A model generated the notes under the pieces. The model did no database searches. It was not told the DNA's origin and worked only from the letters and a program-made list of their open reading frames with translations. A program made the position numbers and the translations under genes. From Phocaeicola barnesiae DSM 18169 = JCM 13652 (GTDB lineage: Bacteria > Bacteroidota > Bacteroidia > Bacteroidales > Bacteroidaceae), in contig NZ_KB894648.1 of assembly GCF_000374585.1 (NCBI RefSeq), positions 134,171-198,170 of the forward strand: a DNA stretch of 64,000 bases, read 5' to 3'. Each line of letters begins with the position of its first letter. The first letter of the stretch is position 1. Shown one piece after another: positions 52,801-60,939 of this stretch.

Positions 52801-53622
52801 ATTAAGCGTGAGGACTTCTTCGTAAAGAATGCCAAGGATGAAAGCTTTTCGGAGGTATTGGTACGTTACGGCAGTAAATATCAGCTGGATAAGGCCGCTG
52901 CGGTGAATTCTCTCTTCGGAGGCGACCTTCAGGTGGAGGTGGCGACACCGGAAATCGTGAAGGCACCGGCCTGGAGCGACCTGGAACGTCTGAATAAGGA
53001 ACGTGAACTGGTAGGTATCTACCTCTCGGCTCATCCGCTCGACGAGTTTGCCGTGGTATTGGAGAACGTGTGCAACGTGCACATGACCGAACTGAGCGAC
53101 CTGACTTCGCTTCAGAACCGCGACCTGGTACTGGGAGGTATCGTGACGGGAGTGCGTGAAGGCTATACCAAGAACGGGAAGCCTTACGGAGTGGCGAAGG
53201 TAGAGGATTACTCCGGTGTGGCGGAATTCGCCTTCTTCGGTAACGAATGGGTGGAGAAGAAGAATTTCTTCTGCGAAGGGATGTTCCTTTTCATGCACGG
53301 CAAATGCCAACCCCGGCAATGGAAGCAAGATGAGTGGGAGGTGAAAATCAATACCATCGAGCTTCTGCCCGAAGTGAAGGACCGTGTCATCGAAAGACTG
53401 ACGGTAACCGCTCCGCTATCGGCCGTGGACGACGAGATGATTATGGAACTCGCTTCGCTGGTGAAGGCTCATCCGGGCAATGCCGAACTCTGCTTCTTCA
53501 TCCGCGATGAGGACGGGCAGATGCATGTCAACCTGATGTCGCGTACTTTGAAGGTCAGCGTACAGAAAGACCTGATGAATTATTTAAAGAGCCAACCCCT
53601 ATTGGAGTATAAAATAAATTAG
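49825..53622 (+). CDS. dnaE: DNA polymerase III alpha subunit
   Basis: A 1265-residue replicative polymerase, about 100 residues longer than the E. coli protein. The N-terminal PHP domain has FVHLHVHTQYSILDGQAS and VTDHGDMFGIKEF, with a charged coiled-coil-like insert (GGTNGEIKDLKKKIAALESG onward, about residues 60-110) that accounts for much of the extra length. The catalytic Asp pair is PDIDVDFDDDGRG (Asp503, Asp505). Later come the thumb/fingers with MNALYRPGPMDYIPDFI, a helix-hairpin-helix region and an OB domain (VLGGIVTGVREGYTKNGKPY). Own promoter; trxA starts 41 bp later. Confidence 0.97.
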   Translation: MQDFVHLHVHTQYSILDGQASIPRLVDKAIANGMRGVAVTDHGDMFGIKEFFNYVNKKNGGTNGEIKDLKKKIAALESGKAESENPEAELAACREQLEAAKKRLFKPIIGCEMYVARRSLELKDGKQDQSGYHLVVLAKNLKGYHNLIKLVSKAWTKGFYMRPRTDRTELEKYHEGLIVCSACLGGEIPRRITAGQFAEAEEAIEWYRNLFGDDFYLELQRHKATVPRANHETYKLQEVVNKKLMEYSKKYGIKLVCTNDVHFVDEENAEAHDRLICLSTGKDLDDPNRMLYTKQEWMKTREEMNELFADVPEALANTVDICDQVEFYSIDHAPIMPTFAIPEDFGTEEEYRKKFTEKDLFDEFTQDENGNVVMDEASAKAKIERLGGYEKLYRIKLEADYLAKLAYDGAKRRYGEQLTDEVKERIKFELHIMKTMGFPGYFLIVQDFISAARNQLDVSVGPGRGSAAGSAVAYCLGITQIDPIKYDLLFERFLNPDRISLPDIDVDFDDDGRGRVLNWVTEKYGQEKVAHIITYGTMATKLAIKDVARVQKLPLSESDRLCKLVPDKIPDKKLNLPNAIAYVPELQAAEVSSDPVLRDTIKYAKMLEGNVRNTGVHACGTIICRDDITDWVPVSTADDKETGEKMLVTQYEGSVIEDTGLIKMDFLGLKTLSIIKEALENIKQSKGVILNIDEIPIDDPATYKLYSEGRTIGTFQFESAGMQKYLRELQPTTFEDLIAMNALYRPGPMDYIPDFIDRKQGRKPIEYDIPVMEKYLKDTYGITVYQEQVMLLSRLLADFTRGESDALRKAMGKKLRDKLDHMKPKFIEGGKKNGHDPKVLEKIWADWEKFASYAFNKSHATCYSWVAYQTAYLKANYPSEYMAATMSRNISNITEITKLMDECKATGVNVLGPDVNESNLKFSVNRHGDIRFGLGAVKGVGEAAVQSILEERKKNGPFRGIFDFVQRVNLSACNRKNIENLALAGGFDSFPEIKREDFFVKNAKDESFSEVLVRYGSKYQLDKAAAVNSLFGGDLQVEVATPEIVKAPAWSDLERLNKERELVGIYLSAHPLDEFAVVLENVCNVHMTELSDLTSLQNRDLVLGGIVTGVREGYTKNGKPYGVAKVEDYSGVAEFAFFGNEWVEKKNFFCEGMFLFMHGKCQPRQWKQDEWEVKINTIELLPEVKDRVIERLTVTAPLSAVDDEMIMELASLVKAHPGNAELCFFIRDEDGQMHVNLMSRTLKVSVQKDLMNYLKSQPLLEYKIN

Positions 53623-53630
53623 TATATTTG
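53602..53630 (+). promoter_or_regulatory. Promoter of trxA, within the end of dnaE
   Basis: TTG, 18-bp spacer, TATATTTG; the -33 element lies in the last codons of dnaE. The ATG of trxA is 33 bases after the -7 box. Confidence 0.55.
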
Positions 53631-53663
53631 CCGTAGATAATTTTTAAAACATTGATTTGAATT

Positions 53664-53981
53664 ATGGCACTGAACATTAAAGATGACAATTTTGAAGCAA
53701 TTCTGGCTGAAGGCAAGCCGGTAGTGTTGGATTTCTGGGCAACTTGGTGCGGTCCTTGCAAACAGATTGCTCCATACATCGAAGAGTTGGCAGAAGAATA
53801 TAAGGATAAGGTCAATATCGGCAAGTGTGATGTAGACGACAATGCGGATCTGCCTGCCCAGTTTGGCGTTCGTAACATCCCTACAGTCCTCTTTATCAAG
53901 GACGGTAATGTAGTCGACAAGCAGGTAGGCGCTACTACCAAGGCTGCTTTACAGGCTAAGGTAGAGAATCTGCTGAAGTAA
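53664..53981 (+). CDS. trxA: Thioredoxin
   Basis: A 105-residue classical thioredoxin with the redox site [14 protein letters not shown] and the cis-proline loop VRNIPTVLF. Cytoplasmic, no signal peptide. It reduces disulfides of ribonucleotide reductase, methionine sulfoxide reductase and other partners. It is followed 34 bp later by a small acidic protein in the same unit. Confidence 0.96.
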   Translation: MALNIKDDNFEAILAEGKPVVLDFWATWCGPCKQIAPYIEELAEEYKDKVNIGKCDVDDNADLPAQFGVRNIPTVLFIKDGNVVDKQVGATTKAALQAKVENLLK

Positions 53982-54015
53982 TTATATCTGTTAAACCATT
54001 AAAACGTATACGGCT

Positions 54016-54351
54016 ATGGGAAGCGAAGACGATTTCTTGTTGGAAGATGAGGATGATGAAAAGACGGTAGAGTTCATCAAGAACTATTTGCCTCAGGATT
54101 TGAAGGACAAGTTTACAGACGACGATCTGTATTACATACTCGACCTGATTGTGGAGTATTATACCACCAGCGGCTGTCTGGATGCTCAGCCTGATGAAGA
54201 AGGTTATATCAACATTGACCAGGATGAAATCGTAGATTTCATAGTCAAAGAGGCTGCCAAGAACGAAATGGGTCCGTACGATCCGGAAGATGTATTCTTC
54301 GTGGTACAGGGCGAAATGGAGTATGGCAACCAGTTGGGTGAAGTGGAATAA
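54016..54351 (+). CDS. Small acidic protein of unknown function, co-transcribed with thioredoxin
   Basis: A 111-residue very acidic protein (starts MGSEDDFLLEDEDDEKTVEF, ends GEMEYGNQLGEVE). It looks like a small helical domain; TDDDLYYILDLIVEYYTTSG and QDEIVDFIVKEA are amphipathic. I do not recognise a family. No membrane span or signal. It shares a transcript with trxA and is closed by a terminator. Confidence 0.8.
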   Translation: MGSEDDFLLEDEDDEKTVEFIKNYLPQDLKDKFTDDDLYYILDLIVEYYTTSGCLDAQPDEEGYINIDQDEIVDFIVKEAAKNEMGPYDPEDVFFVVQGEMEYGNQLGEVE

Positions 54352-54375
54352 TCTTCTGACAATAAAAAGATTTGG

Positions 54376-54411
54376 AAAAGGTGTATCGGTTTTTTATCGG
54401 TACACCTTTTT
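54376..54411 (+). terminator. Terminator of the trxA unit
   Basis: Arms AAAAGGTGTA and TACACCTTTT (54376-54385, 54401-54410), one extra CG pair inside, followed by T residues. Confidence 0.85.
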
Positions 54412-54453
54412 CGTGTATTGACCGGTTACTCTGTTTAAATTTCTCCCATTCAC

Positions 54454-54484
54454 TTTTAACTGATTAGGGGAATCTGTATTTTTG
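54454..54484 (+). promoter_or_regulatory. Candidate promoter upstream of array B
   Basis: TTTT, 19-bp spacer, TATTTTTG. The -7 box is perfect; the -33 has TTTT in place of TTTG. Transcription would start near 54491, about 190 bases before the methyltransferase ATG. Confidence 0.5.
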
Positions 54485-54518
54485 TAGCGGGAACGAGGCT
54501 TGATTGGCGGAGTCCCGG

Positions 54519-54628
54519 AAAACGTCTGGGCGTTTTGTTGAAAACGCGAGGATGTTTTATTCAAAACAAACGGACGTTTGATGCAAGACGAACGTTCGTT
54601 TCAAGCAAAACGTCCGTTTGTTTTCCGG
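54519..54628. repeat. Tandem 22-bp dyad array B, five units
   Basis: Five head-to-tail units of exactly 22 bp start at 54519, 54541, 54563, 54585 and 54607. Units follow AAAACG-N6-CGTTTT-N4: arm pairs are AAAACG/CGTTTT, AAAACG/TGTTTT, AAAACA/CGTTTG, AAGACG/CGTTTC and AAAACG/TGTTTT. The fourth unit holds the perfect palindrome ACGAACGTTCGT, nearly the core of array A. Copy number and period match array A exactly, 16 kb away. Confidence 0.85.
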
Positions 54629-54679
54629 AGATTCCATTTCCTCTGACCCATTCACCTTGAACAGATGTAAGAAAACGAT

Positions 54680-56107
54680 ATGAATCTACCCGAATTATTT
54701 GTGGAACGTACCCGTCGGCTGATGGGAGAAGAGATGTGTAACGCCTTGTGCGAGGCGTTGGAACAACAGGACACGCCGGTGAGTGTACGCATGAACACGG
54801 CCAAGTGGGAGCATGTACCGGCGCACCGGTCGGCAGTACCTTGGTCGGAACAGGGATATTACCTGGACGGACGTCCTACCTTTACGTTCGACCCGCTTTT
54901 CCACGCCGGATGCTACTACGTGCAGGAGGCTTCCTCCATGTTTGTGGAACAGGCGCTCCGGCAGTATGTGACGGAACCTTCCGTCATGCTCGACCTGTGT
55001 GCTGCTCCGGGCGGAAAGTCTACTTTGTGCCGCTCCGTATTGCCGGAGGGAAGTCTGCTGGTAGCCAACGAGGTGATGCGCAATCGTTCGCAGGTGCTGG
55101 CGGAGAATCTGGTGAAATGGGGACATCCGGAAGTCATCGTGACGAACAACGATCCGGCCGATTTCACACCGCTGGAAAATACCTTTGATGTGATGCTGAC
55201 CGATGTGCCCTGCTCGGGAGAAGGCATGTTCCGTAAAGACCCTGTGGCCGTATCGGAATGGAGCCTGGAGAACGTAGATACCTGCTGGCAACGCCAGCGC
55301 CGCATCCTGCGTGACATCTGGCCTTGTCTGAAGCCGGGTGGTCTGCTTATCTATAGCACGTGTACCTATAACCGGGAGGAGAACGAGGATAATGTGGCGT
55401 GGATAGCCGAAACATTGGGTGCGGAGGTGCTTCCGCTGGAGGTACCGGAGGAATGGCACATTACGGGCAATCTGACGGGGAATGCCTTTCCGGTTTACCG
55501 TTTCCTGCCGCATAGAATGCAGGGCGAAGGCTTGTTCCTGGCTGTTCTGCGTAAACACGGAGAGGCCGTTGAGGCCGAGGTTTCGGAAACTTCTGTCCGA
55601 CGGGAAAAACCGCGTAAGGGAGCGAAGGAAAAAGGTGGAAAAAAAGTACAGACGCTTACGGTCCCTTCTTTGGTGAAGCAGTGGCTTCGCGAAGATGAGG
55701 CGTACGATTGCCGGGTGGAAGGAACGGTCTGTTTGGCTTTGCCGAAAGCCTGGAGTGCCTTGTACGACCGTTTGAAAGACCAGCTCCGCATTTTGCATGC
55801 TGGTGTAGAACTGGGCGAACTGAAAGGGAAGGACTGGCAGCCTCATCATTCGCTGGCCATGAGTGCGGCATTGAAGAAGGAGGCTTTTCCGGAAGCGGAA
55901 CTGACGTATGAGCAGGCTATTGCTTACTTGCGTAAGGAGGCGGTGACACTGGACGCTTCGGTGCCGAAAGGATATGTCTTGCTTATGTACCGTGGAGTGC
56001 CGCTGGGATTCGGAAAGAACATCGGTAACCGGGTGAACAACCTGTATCCCAACGAATGGCGCATTCGGAGCGGCTACCTGCCGGAAGAAATCGTTCTTGT
56101 GGATTGA
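54680..56107 (+). CDS. RsmF-like RNA cytosine-C5 methyltransferase (NOL1/NOP2/Sun family)
   Basis: A 475-residue SAM-dependent enzyme that methylates cytosine in rRNA, or possibly tRNA. SAM loop LDLCAAPGGKS, the Cys of motif IV in TDVPCSGEGMFRKD, and the catalytic Cys of motif VI in YSTCTYNREENE are intact. The region after about residue 300 has a basic linker (RREKPRKGAKEKGGKK) and a PUA-like C-terminal domain ending with LGFGKNIGNRVNNLYP. Length equals E. coli RsmF. A single gene with array B in its presumed leader. Confidence 0.9.
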   Translation: MNLPELFVERTRRLMGEEMCNALCEALEQQDTPVSVRMNTAKWEHVPAHRSAVPWSEQGYYLDGRPTFTFDPLFHAGCYYVQEASSMFVEQALRQYVTEPSVMLDLCAAPGGKSTLCRSVLPEGSLLVANEVMRNRSQVLAENLVKWGHPEVIVTNNDPADFTPLENTFDVMLTDVPCSGEGMFRKDPVAVSEWSLENVDTCWQRQRRILRDIWPCLKPGGLLIYSTCTYNREENEDNVAWIAETLGAEVLPLEVPEEWHITGNLTGNAFPVYRFLPHRMQGEGLFLAVLRKHGEAVEAEVSETSVRREKPRKGAKEKGGKKVQTLTVPSLVKQWLREDEAYDCRVEGTVCLALPKAWSALYDRLKDQLRILHAGVELGELKGKDWQPHHSLAMSAALKKEAFPEAELTYEQAIAYLRKEAVTLDASVPKGYVLLMYRGVPLGFGKNIGNRVNNLYPNEWRIRSGYLPEEIVLVD

Positions 56108-56110
56108 AAG

Positions 56111-56148
56111 AAAAGGCCCTATCCGAGTTACCGGGTAAGGCCTTTTTT
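56111..56148 (+). terminator. Terminator of the methyltransferase gene
   Basis: AAAAGGCC and GGCCTTTT arms (56111-56118, 56139-56146) with extra internal pairing, followed by a T run. Confidence 0.85.
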
Positions 56149-56177
56149 GATTTCCTTGATTCTCTATGTATCTCAGT

Positions 56178-58334
56178 TTAGAACGGTTTCCGGAAGGTAC
56201 AGCCGTTTTTCCACTCGGAACATCCGTAGGCGGTTTTCCCTTTCAGAATGGTCCCCTTTCCGCAGAGCGGACACCGGCAACCGATGATGGCATCGCCTTC
56301 GGGCAGGGCTGGAGTAGCCGGTTCTTCCTTCGGTTTCGGGGGAGAACCCGTTTTCGGAGTCGTTTTCGAGGCGGCTTTTGGAGTGGACTTGCGGGTCCGT
56401 TTCTTCGGAGTCTCCGTGGTTTCCTTGGCTTTCGGGATGGAGACCGGCTTGTCTTCTACCACCGTCACCCGGCGGTTGCTGTTGTCGCTCAATACGCTAT
56501 AGACGATTTCCGTTACCATCTGCTTCAGTTCGGTGAGGAAGGTACCTGCATCGTAGCTCTTCCGTTCGATTTCACGCAATTTCTTTTCCCAGATACCGGT
56601 CAGTTCGGCCGATTTCAGCAATTCTTCGTGGATAAGCTGAATCAGTTCCACTCCGGTGGGGGTAGCTATCAGGTTTTTCCGTTCCTTGCGGATGTAATGA
56701 CGTTTGAATAGGGTTTCGATGATGGCGGCACGGGTAGACGGGCGTCCGATTCCGTTTTCTTTCATCGCATCGCGGAGTTCGTCGTTGTCTACCAGTTTTC
56801 CGGCCGTTTCCATGGCACGGAGCAGGGTTGCTTCGGTATAGGGACGTGGCGGTTGGGTCCATTTCTCGTTCAGCATGGGTTCGTGTGGGCCGCTCTCTCC
56901 CTTGTGGAAGACGGGCAATGTGCGCTCTTCTTCGGTGTTTTCCTTGGCTTCGTCCTGTTGGTCCTTGGCGAAGATGACCCGCCATCCCGGGTCGAGTATC
57001 TGTTTGCCGGTTACCTTGAATTCTATCTTGTCTGCTTCTCCCAGTACGGTAGTGGTAGAGAACTTACAATCCGGATAAAAGACGGCAATGAAGCGGCGGG
57101 CTATCAGGTCGAACACCCGTTTCTCCATATCGGTGAGGCCTTGCGGTTGTACACCGGTAGGGATGATGGCATGGTGGTCGGTTACTTTGGAATTATCGAA
57201 TACTTTCTTCGATTTTATCAGGGGAGCTCCCGCCAGCGGAGCCGTGTAAGCCGCATAGTCCTTCAGTCCCGCCAGAATGTTGGGGCATTTGGGATAGATG
57301 TCGTCACTCAGGAAGGTGGTATCTACACGCGGATAGGTGGCCACTTTCTTTTCGTAAAGTGACTGGATGAGTTGCAGGGTCATATCGGCCGAGTAGCTGA
57401 ACTTCTTGTTGCATTCCACCTGGAGGGAGGTCAGGTCGAACAGACGGGGCGGAGCTTCCGTACCTTTCTTGGTCGAGATGTCCGTTACCTCGAAGGGTAC
57501 CTGGCGGATGCGTTCCAGCAATTCACGTCCGGTCTGTTCGTCGGTAATGGGAGGGATTCCCCGGTTTTCGACGGGTTGAGCTTTCTTCTTCGCAGGGTTC
57601 TCCTTTTCGGCTTCCTCGGCCAGTTCTTCGTCGCTTTTTCGGACAATGGCGGAAAAGACCGTATCGCGGTAGACGGTCTTCAGTTCCCAATATTGCTTGG
57701 GAACAAAATGCTCGATTTCCTGTTGGCGCTTCACAATCAAGGCCAGGGTGGGAGTCTGCACCCGCCCGATGGAGAGCACCTGTTTGTTTTGTCCGTACTT
57801 CAAGGTATAGAGGCGTGTAGCGTTCATCCCCAGCGTCCAGTCGCCGATGGCACGGCTCAGTCCTGCCTCGTACAGAGGTTGGAATTCGGATTGGTCTTTC
57901 AGGTGTGCGAACCCGTCACGGATGGCCTCCTCGGTCAGCGATGAAATCCAAAGGCGCTTCACCGGACATTTGGCTCCGGCCTTTTGCATTACCCAGCGTT
58001 GTATCAGCTCTCCTTCCTGACCGGCATCCCCGCAATTGATAATCAGGTCGGCTTTCGACATGAGCGATTCGATGATGTGGAACTGTTTTTCGATTCCCGG
58101 ATCGTTGATGAGCTTGATGCCGAACCGGGGTGGAATCATGGGTAGGCTGCCCAGACTCCAGGTTTTCCAGGAGGGCGTGTATTCGTGTGGTTCCTTGAGC
58201 GTACACAAGTGTCCGAAGGTCCAGGTCACTTGGTACCCGTTCCCTTCGATGTATCCTTCTTTACGGTTTCTGGCACCCAGCACTTCGGCGATGTCGCGTG
58301 CCACACTGGGCTTTTCGGCAATGCAAACTATCAT
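56178..58334 (-). CDS. topB: DNA topoisomerase III with basic linker and C-terminal zinc-finger-like end
   Basis: A 718-residue type IA topoisomerase. The TOPRIM start MIVCIAEKPSVARDIAEVLG is clear, then DAGQEGELIQRW, and the active-site tyrosine in KKVATYPRVDTTFLSDD. The last 110 residues are a Lys/Pro/Thr-rich linker (RTRKSTPKAASKTTPK) and a four-Cys end CRCPLCGKGTILKGK then GCSEWKNGCTF. A frame extends upstream to 58493, but the conserved beginning and the promoter (58355-58385) fix the start at 58334. It resolves single-strand links during replication and recombination. Confidence 0.95.
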   Translation of the reverse strand: MIVCIAEKPSVARDIAEVLGARNRKEGYIEGNGYQVTWTFGHLCTLKEPHEYTPSWKTWSLGSLPMIPPRFGIKLINDPGIEKQFHIIESLMSKADLIINCGDAGQEGELIQRWVMQKAGAKCPVKRLWISSLTEEAIRDGFAHLKDQSEFQPLYEAGLSRAIGDWTLGMNATRLYTLKYGQNKQVLSIGRVQTPTLALIVKRQQEIEHFVPKQYWELKTVYRDTVFSAIVRKSDEELAEEAEKENPAKKKAQPVENRGIPPITDEQTGRELLERIRQVPFEVTDISTKKGTEAPPRLFDLTSLQVECNKKFSYSADMTLQLIQSLYEKKVATYPRVDTTFLSDDIYPKCPNILAGLKDYAAYTAPLAGAPLIKSKKVFDNSKVTDHHAIIPTGVQPQGLTDMEKRVFDLIARRFIAVFYPDCKFSTTTVLGEADKIEFKVTGKQILDPGWRVIFAKDQQDEAKENTEEERTLPVFHKGESGPHEPMLNEKWTQPPRPYTEATLLRAMETAGKLVDNDELRDAMKENGIGRPSTRAAIIETLFKRHYIRKERKNLIATPTGVELIQLIHEELLKSAELTGIWEKKLREIERKSYDAGTFLTELKQMVTEIVYSVLSDNSNRRVTVVEDKPVSIPKAKETTETPKKRTRKSTPKAASKTTPKTGSPPKPKEEPATPALPEGDAIIGCRCPLCGKGTILKGKTAYGCSEWKNGCTFRKPF

Positions 58335-58354
58335 AATCTGTCTTTTAGAATGGA

Positions 58355-58385
58355 CAAAGATACGGAAAGGTACGTGTAGAGGCAA
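58355..58385 (-). promoter_or_regulatory. Promoter of topB
   Basis: TTG (as TTTG), 20-bp spacer, TATCTTTG on the minus strand, ending 21 bases before the ATG. Confidence 0.65.
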
Positions 58386-58613
58386 ACGAAAAACCGAGTT
58401 TTTCAGGCCTGACTCTTCCGAAGCATATCCTGTCTTACCTAAAGGTGGTGGAATGTCAAGGTTCATCTTCCATTTTTGTATAGGAACATTCAAATTCTAT
58501 AATATACGTCAAAATAAAGTGACACGTATTGTCGGAATCGTCACTTCTGCTTATCTTGGCAAAGTATTTGTATAGAGATTACTGGATATTAATTTGAAAA
58601 GAATTTTTTTATT

Positions 58614-59294
58614 ATGATGTTAAGTTGGGTAATATTTATTGGCGTGGCCATTCTGAGTTATCTGGTGCAGGCCAATCTGAAAAACAAGTTCGAACGATAT
58701 TCGCAGATACCGCTTTCCAACGGAATGACGGGACGCGACGTAGCCGAGAAGATGCTCCGTGACAACGGTATTTACGACGTGCGTGTCATCAGTACTCCGG
58801 GAATGCTGACCGACCACTATAATCCCGCCAACAAGACGGTGAATCTGAGCGAGGATGTGTATGGAACGTGTAGTGTAGCGGCCGCCGCCGTAGCCGCCCA
58901 CGAATGTGGTCACGCCGTGCAGCATGCCCGTGCTTATGCTCCGTTGCAGATGCGCTCGGCTTTGGTTCCGGTAGTTCAGTTCTCTTCATCCATCGTGCAA
59001 TGGGTGTTGCTGGGAGGTATCCTGTTGCTGAATACTTTCCCGCAATTGTTGCTCATCGGTATCTGTCTGTTTGCCATGACTACTTTGTTCAGTTTCATCA
59101 CCTTGCCGGTAGAAATCGATGCGAGTCGCCGTGCGCTGGTATGGTTGAACAGTGCCGGTGTGACAAACGCCTTTAATCATAACCAGGCAAAGGATGCCTT
59201 GAAATCGGCCGCCTATACGTATGTGGTTGCCGCCTTGGGTTCACTGGCTACGCTGGTTTATTATATCATGATATTCACCAACCGCCGGGAGTAA
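58614..59294 (+). CDS. Membrane zinc metallopeptidase (YugP / Zn_peptidase_2 family)
   Basis: A 226-residue inner-membrane protein. HECGH in VAAHECGHAVQHARAYAP is the zinc site; TDHYNPANKTVNLSEDVYGT precedes it. An N-terminal helix and three C-terminal hydrophobic segments anchor it. The cellular substrate of the family is not established. Two Met codons begin the frame; I kept the first. It stands alone. Confidence 0.9.
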   Translation: MMLSWVIFIGVAILSYLVQANLKNKFERYSQIPLSNGMTGRDVAEKMLRDNGIYDVRVISTPGMLTDHYNPANKTVNLSEDVYGTCSVAAAAVAAHECGHAVQHARAYAPLQMRSALVPVVQFSSSIVQWVLLGGILLLNTFPQLLLIGICLFAMTTLFSFITLPVEIDASRRALVWLNSAGVTNAFNHNQAKDALKSAAYTYVVAALGSLATLVYYIMIFTNRRE

Positions 59295-59451
59295 TACCTG
59301 TTTGACGGAAGAATTTAAGAATAAACAAGGCAGAAGCACGTAAGGATTAATTTTTATGTGCTCCTGTTTTGTTTTGGGAAACTTTGTTTTCTTTTGTGTC
59401 TTCACATTCAGAAAGTTTGTCTCATTGATTTTCTGTATCAAATATTTCATG

Positions 59452-59459
59452 TACTTTTG
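59452..59459 (+). promoter_or_regulatory. -7 box of hisS
   Basis: TACTTTTG, 27 bases before the hisS ATG; the nearest TTG lies 24 bp upstream, longer than the usual spacing. Confidence 0.45.
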
Positions 59460-59486
59460 CAGGTAGAATTTAATGACAAATGAGTT

Positions 59487-60851
59487 ATGGCAACAAAACC
59501 AGGAATTCCTAAAGGAACCAGAGACTTTTCGCCGGTAGAGATGGCGAAACGTAATTATATATTCGATACCATCCGTGAAGTGTTCTACCGGTATGGCTTT
59601 CAACAGATTGAGACTCCTTCGATGGAGAACCTGTCTACCCTGATGGGAAAATACGGGGAAGAAGGTGATAAGTTGTTGTTCAAAATCCAGAACTCCGGTG
59701 ATTACTTTTCGGGACTGACCGACGAGGAATTGTTAAGCCGTAATGCCGCAAAGCTGGCCAGCAAGTTCTGTGAGAAAGGACTCCGTTATGACTTGACCGT
59801 GCCTTTTGCCCGTTACGTGGTGATGCACCGTGACGAACTGACTTTCCCGTTCAAGCGTTTCCAGATTCAGCCGGTATGGCGTGCAGACCGTCCGCAGAAA
59901 GGACGTTACCGGGAATTCTATCAGTGCGACGCCGATGTAGTGGGTAGCAATTCGTTGCTCAACGAGGTGGAACTGGTACAGATGATAGATGCCGTGTTCC
60001 AGAAATTCGGCATCCGGGTGTCTATCAAAATTAACAACCGTAAGATTCTGACCGGTATCGCCGAGATTATCGGGGAAGCCGATAAGATAGTAGACATCAC
60101 CGTAGCTATCGATAAGTTGGACAAGATTGGTCTGGACAATGTGAATGCCGAACTGGCTTCGAAAGGGATTCCTCAGGAGGCTATCGACAAGCTCCAGCCG
60201 ATTATCATGCTGAGCGGGACAAACGCTGAAAAGCTGGAGACCCTGAAGACGGTATTGGCGGCTAGCGAAACCGGTCTGAAAGGGGTAGAGGAAAGTGAAT
60301 TTATCCTGAATACCGTGGCTCGTCTGGGTGTGAAATCGGAAGTAGAGCTGGATTTGACCCTCGCCCGTGGCTTGAACTATTATACCGGTGCCATCTTCGA
60401 AGTGAAGGCGCTCGATGTACAGATTGGTAGCATCAGCGGTGGAGGCCGTTACGATAACCTGACCGGTGTATTCGGTATGGACGGTATGTCGGGAGTAGGT
60501 ATCTCTTTCGGTGCCGACCGTATCTACGATGTATTGAACCAACTCGATTTGTATCCGAAGGATGCCGTGAACGGTACACAACTCCTTTTCGTGAACTTTG
60601 GAGAGGCCGAGGCAGCCTATGCGCTTCCGATTCTCCAGCAGGTACGTGAGGCTGGTATCCGTGCCGAAATCTATCCGGATAGCACGAAGATGAAAAAACA
60701 GATGAGTTATGCCAATAGCAAGGCTATCGCTTTTGTGGCTATCATCGGCGAGAACGAAATGAAGGAAGGTAAAGTTACCTTGAAGAACATGGCTACCGGT
60801 GAACAATCGCTGGTATCGCCGGAAGAATTGATTGCAACAGTAAAAGCTTGA
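59487..60851 (+). CDS. hisS: Histidyl-tRNA synthetase
   Basis: A 454-residue class II synthetase charging tRNA-His. Motif 2 is in [21 protein letters not shown]; the histidine-specific blocks are [19 protein letters not shown] and [13 protein letters not shown]; the C-terminal anticodon-binding domain starts near residue 350. A terminator follows at once. Confidence 0.97.
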   Translation: MATKPGIPKGTRDFSPVEMAKRNYIFDTIREVFYRYGFQQIETPSMENLSTLMGKYGEEGDKLLFKIQNSGDYFSGLTDEELLSRNAAKLASKFCEKGLRYDLTVPFARYVVMHRDELTFPFKRFQIQPVWRADRPQKGRYREFYQCDADVVGSNSLLNEVELVQMIDAVFQKFGIRVSIKINNRKILTGIAEIIGEADKIVDITVAIDKLDKIGLDNVNAELASKGIPQEAIDKLQPIIMLSGTNAEKLETLKTVLAASETGLKGVEESEFILNTVARLGVKSEVELDLTLARGLNYYTGAIFEVKALDVQIGSISGGGRYDNLTGVFGMDGMSGVGISFGADRIYDVLNQLDLYPKDAVNGTQLLFVNFGEAEAAYALPILQQVREAGIRAEIYPDSTKMKKQMSYANSKAIAFVAIIGENEMKEGKVTLKNMATGEQSLVSPEELIATVKA

Positions 60852-60871
60852 ATCTCTAACAGATAAGCCGT

Positions 60872-60931
60872 GACGCAGGGAAGAGGAAGGCCGGTGGAGA
60901 CACCTGTACCTTTTCTTCCCGCGTCTTTTTT
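60872..60931 (+). terminator. Terminator of hisS
   Basis: GACGC-A-GGGAAGA pairs with TCTTCCC-GCGTC (60872-60884, 60914-60925), with an inner GGTG-GAGA-CACC stem, followed by TTTTTT. Confidence 0.85.
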
Positions 60932-60939
60932 GTATAGAT

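Larger units (their letters stand above)
54352..54679. other. Intergenic region carrying terminator, promoter and 22-bp array B
   Basis: 328 bp: terminator of trxA's unit (54376-54411), a promoter (54454-54484), then the 22-bp array (54519-54628) and 51 further bases to the methyltransferase ATG. By this layout the array would be in the transcribed leader. Apart from 54491-54518, where a decayed sixth unit could be, nothing else is recognisable. Confidence 0.7.

Noticed and set aside
58335-58493. 53-residue N-terminal extension of topoisomerase III
   Set aside because: The TOPRIM domain starts at MIVCIAEKPSV, and a full promoter lies inside the would-be extension.
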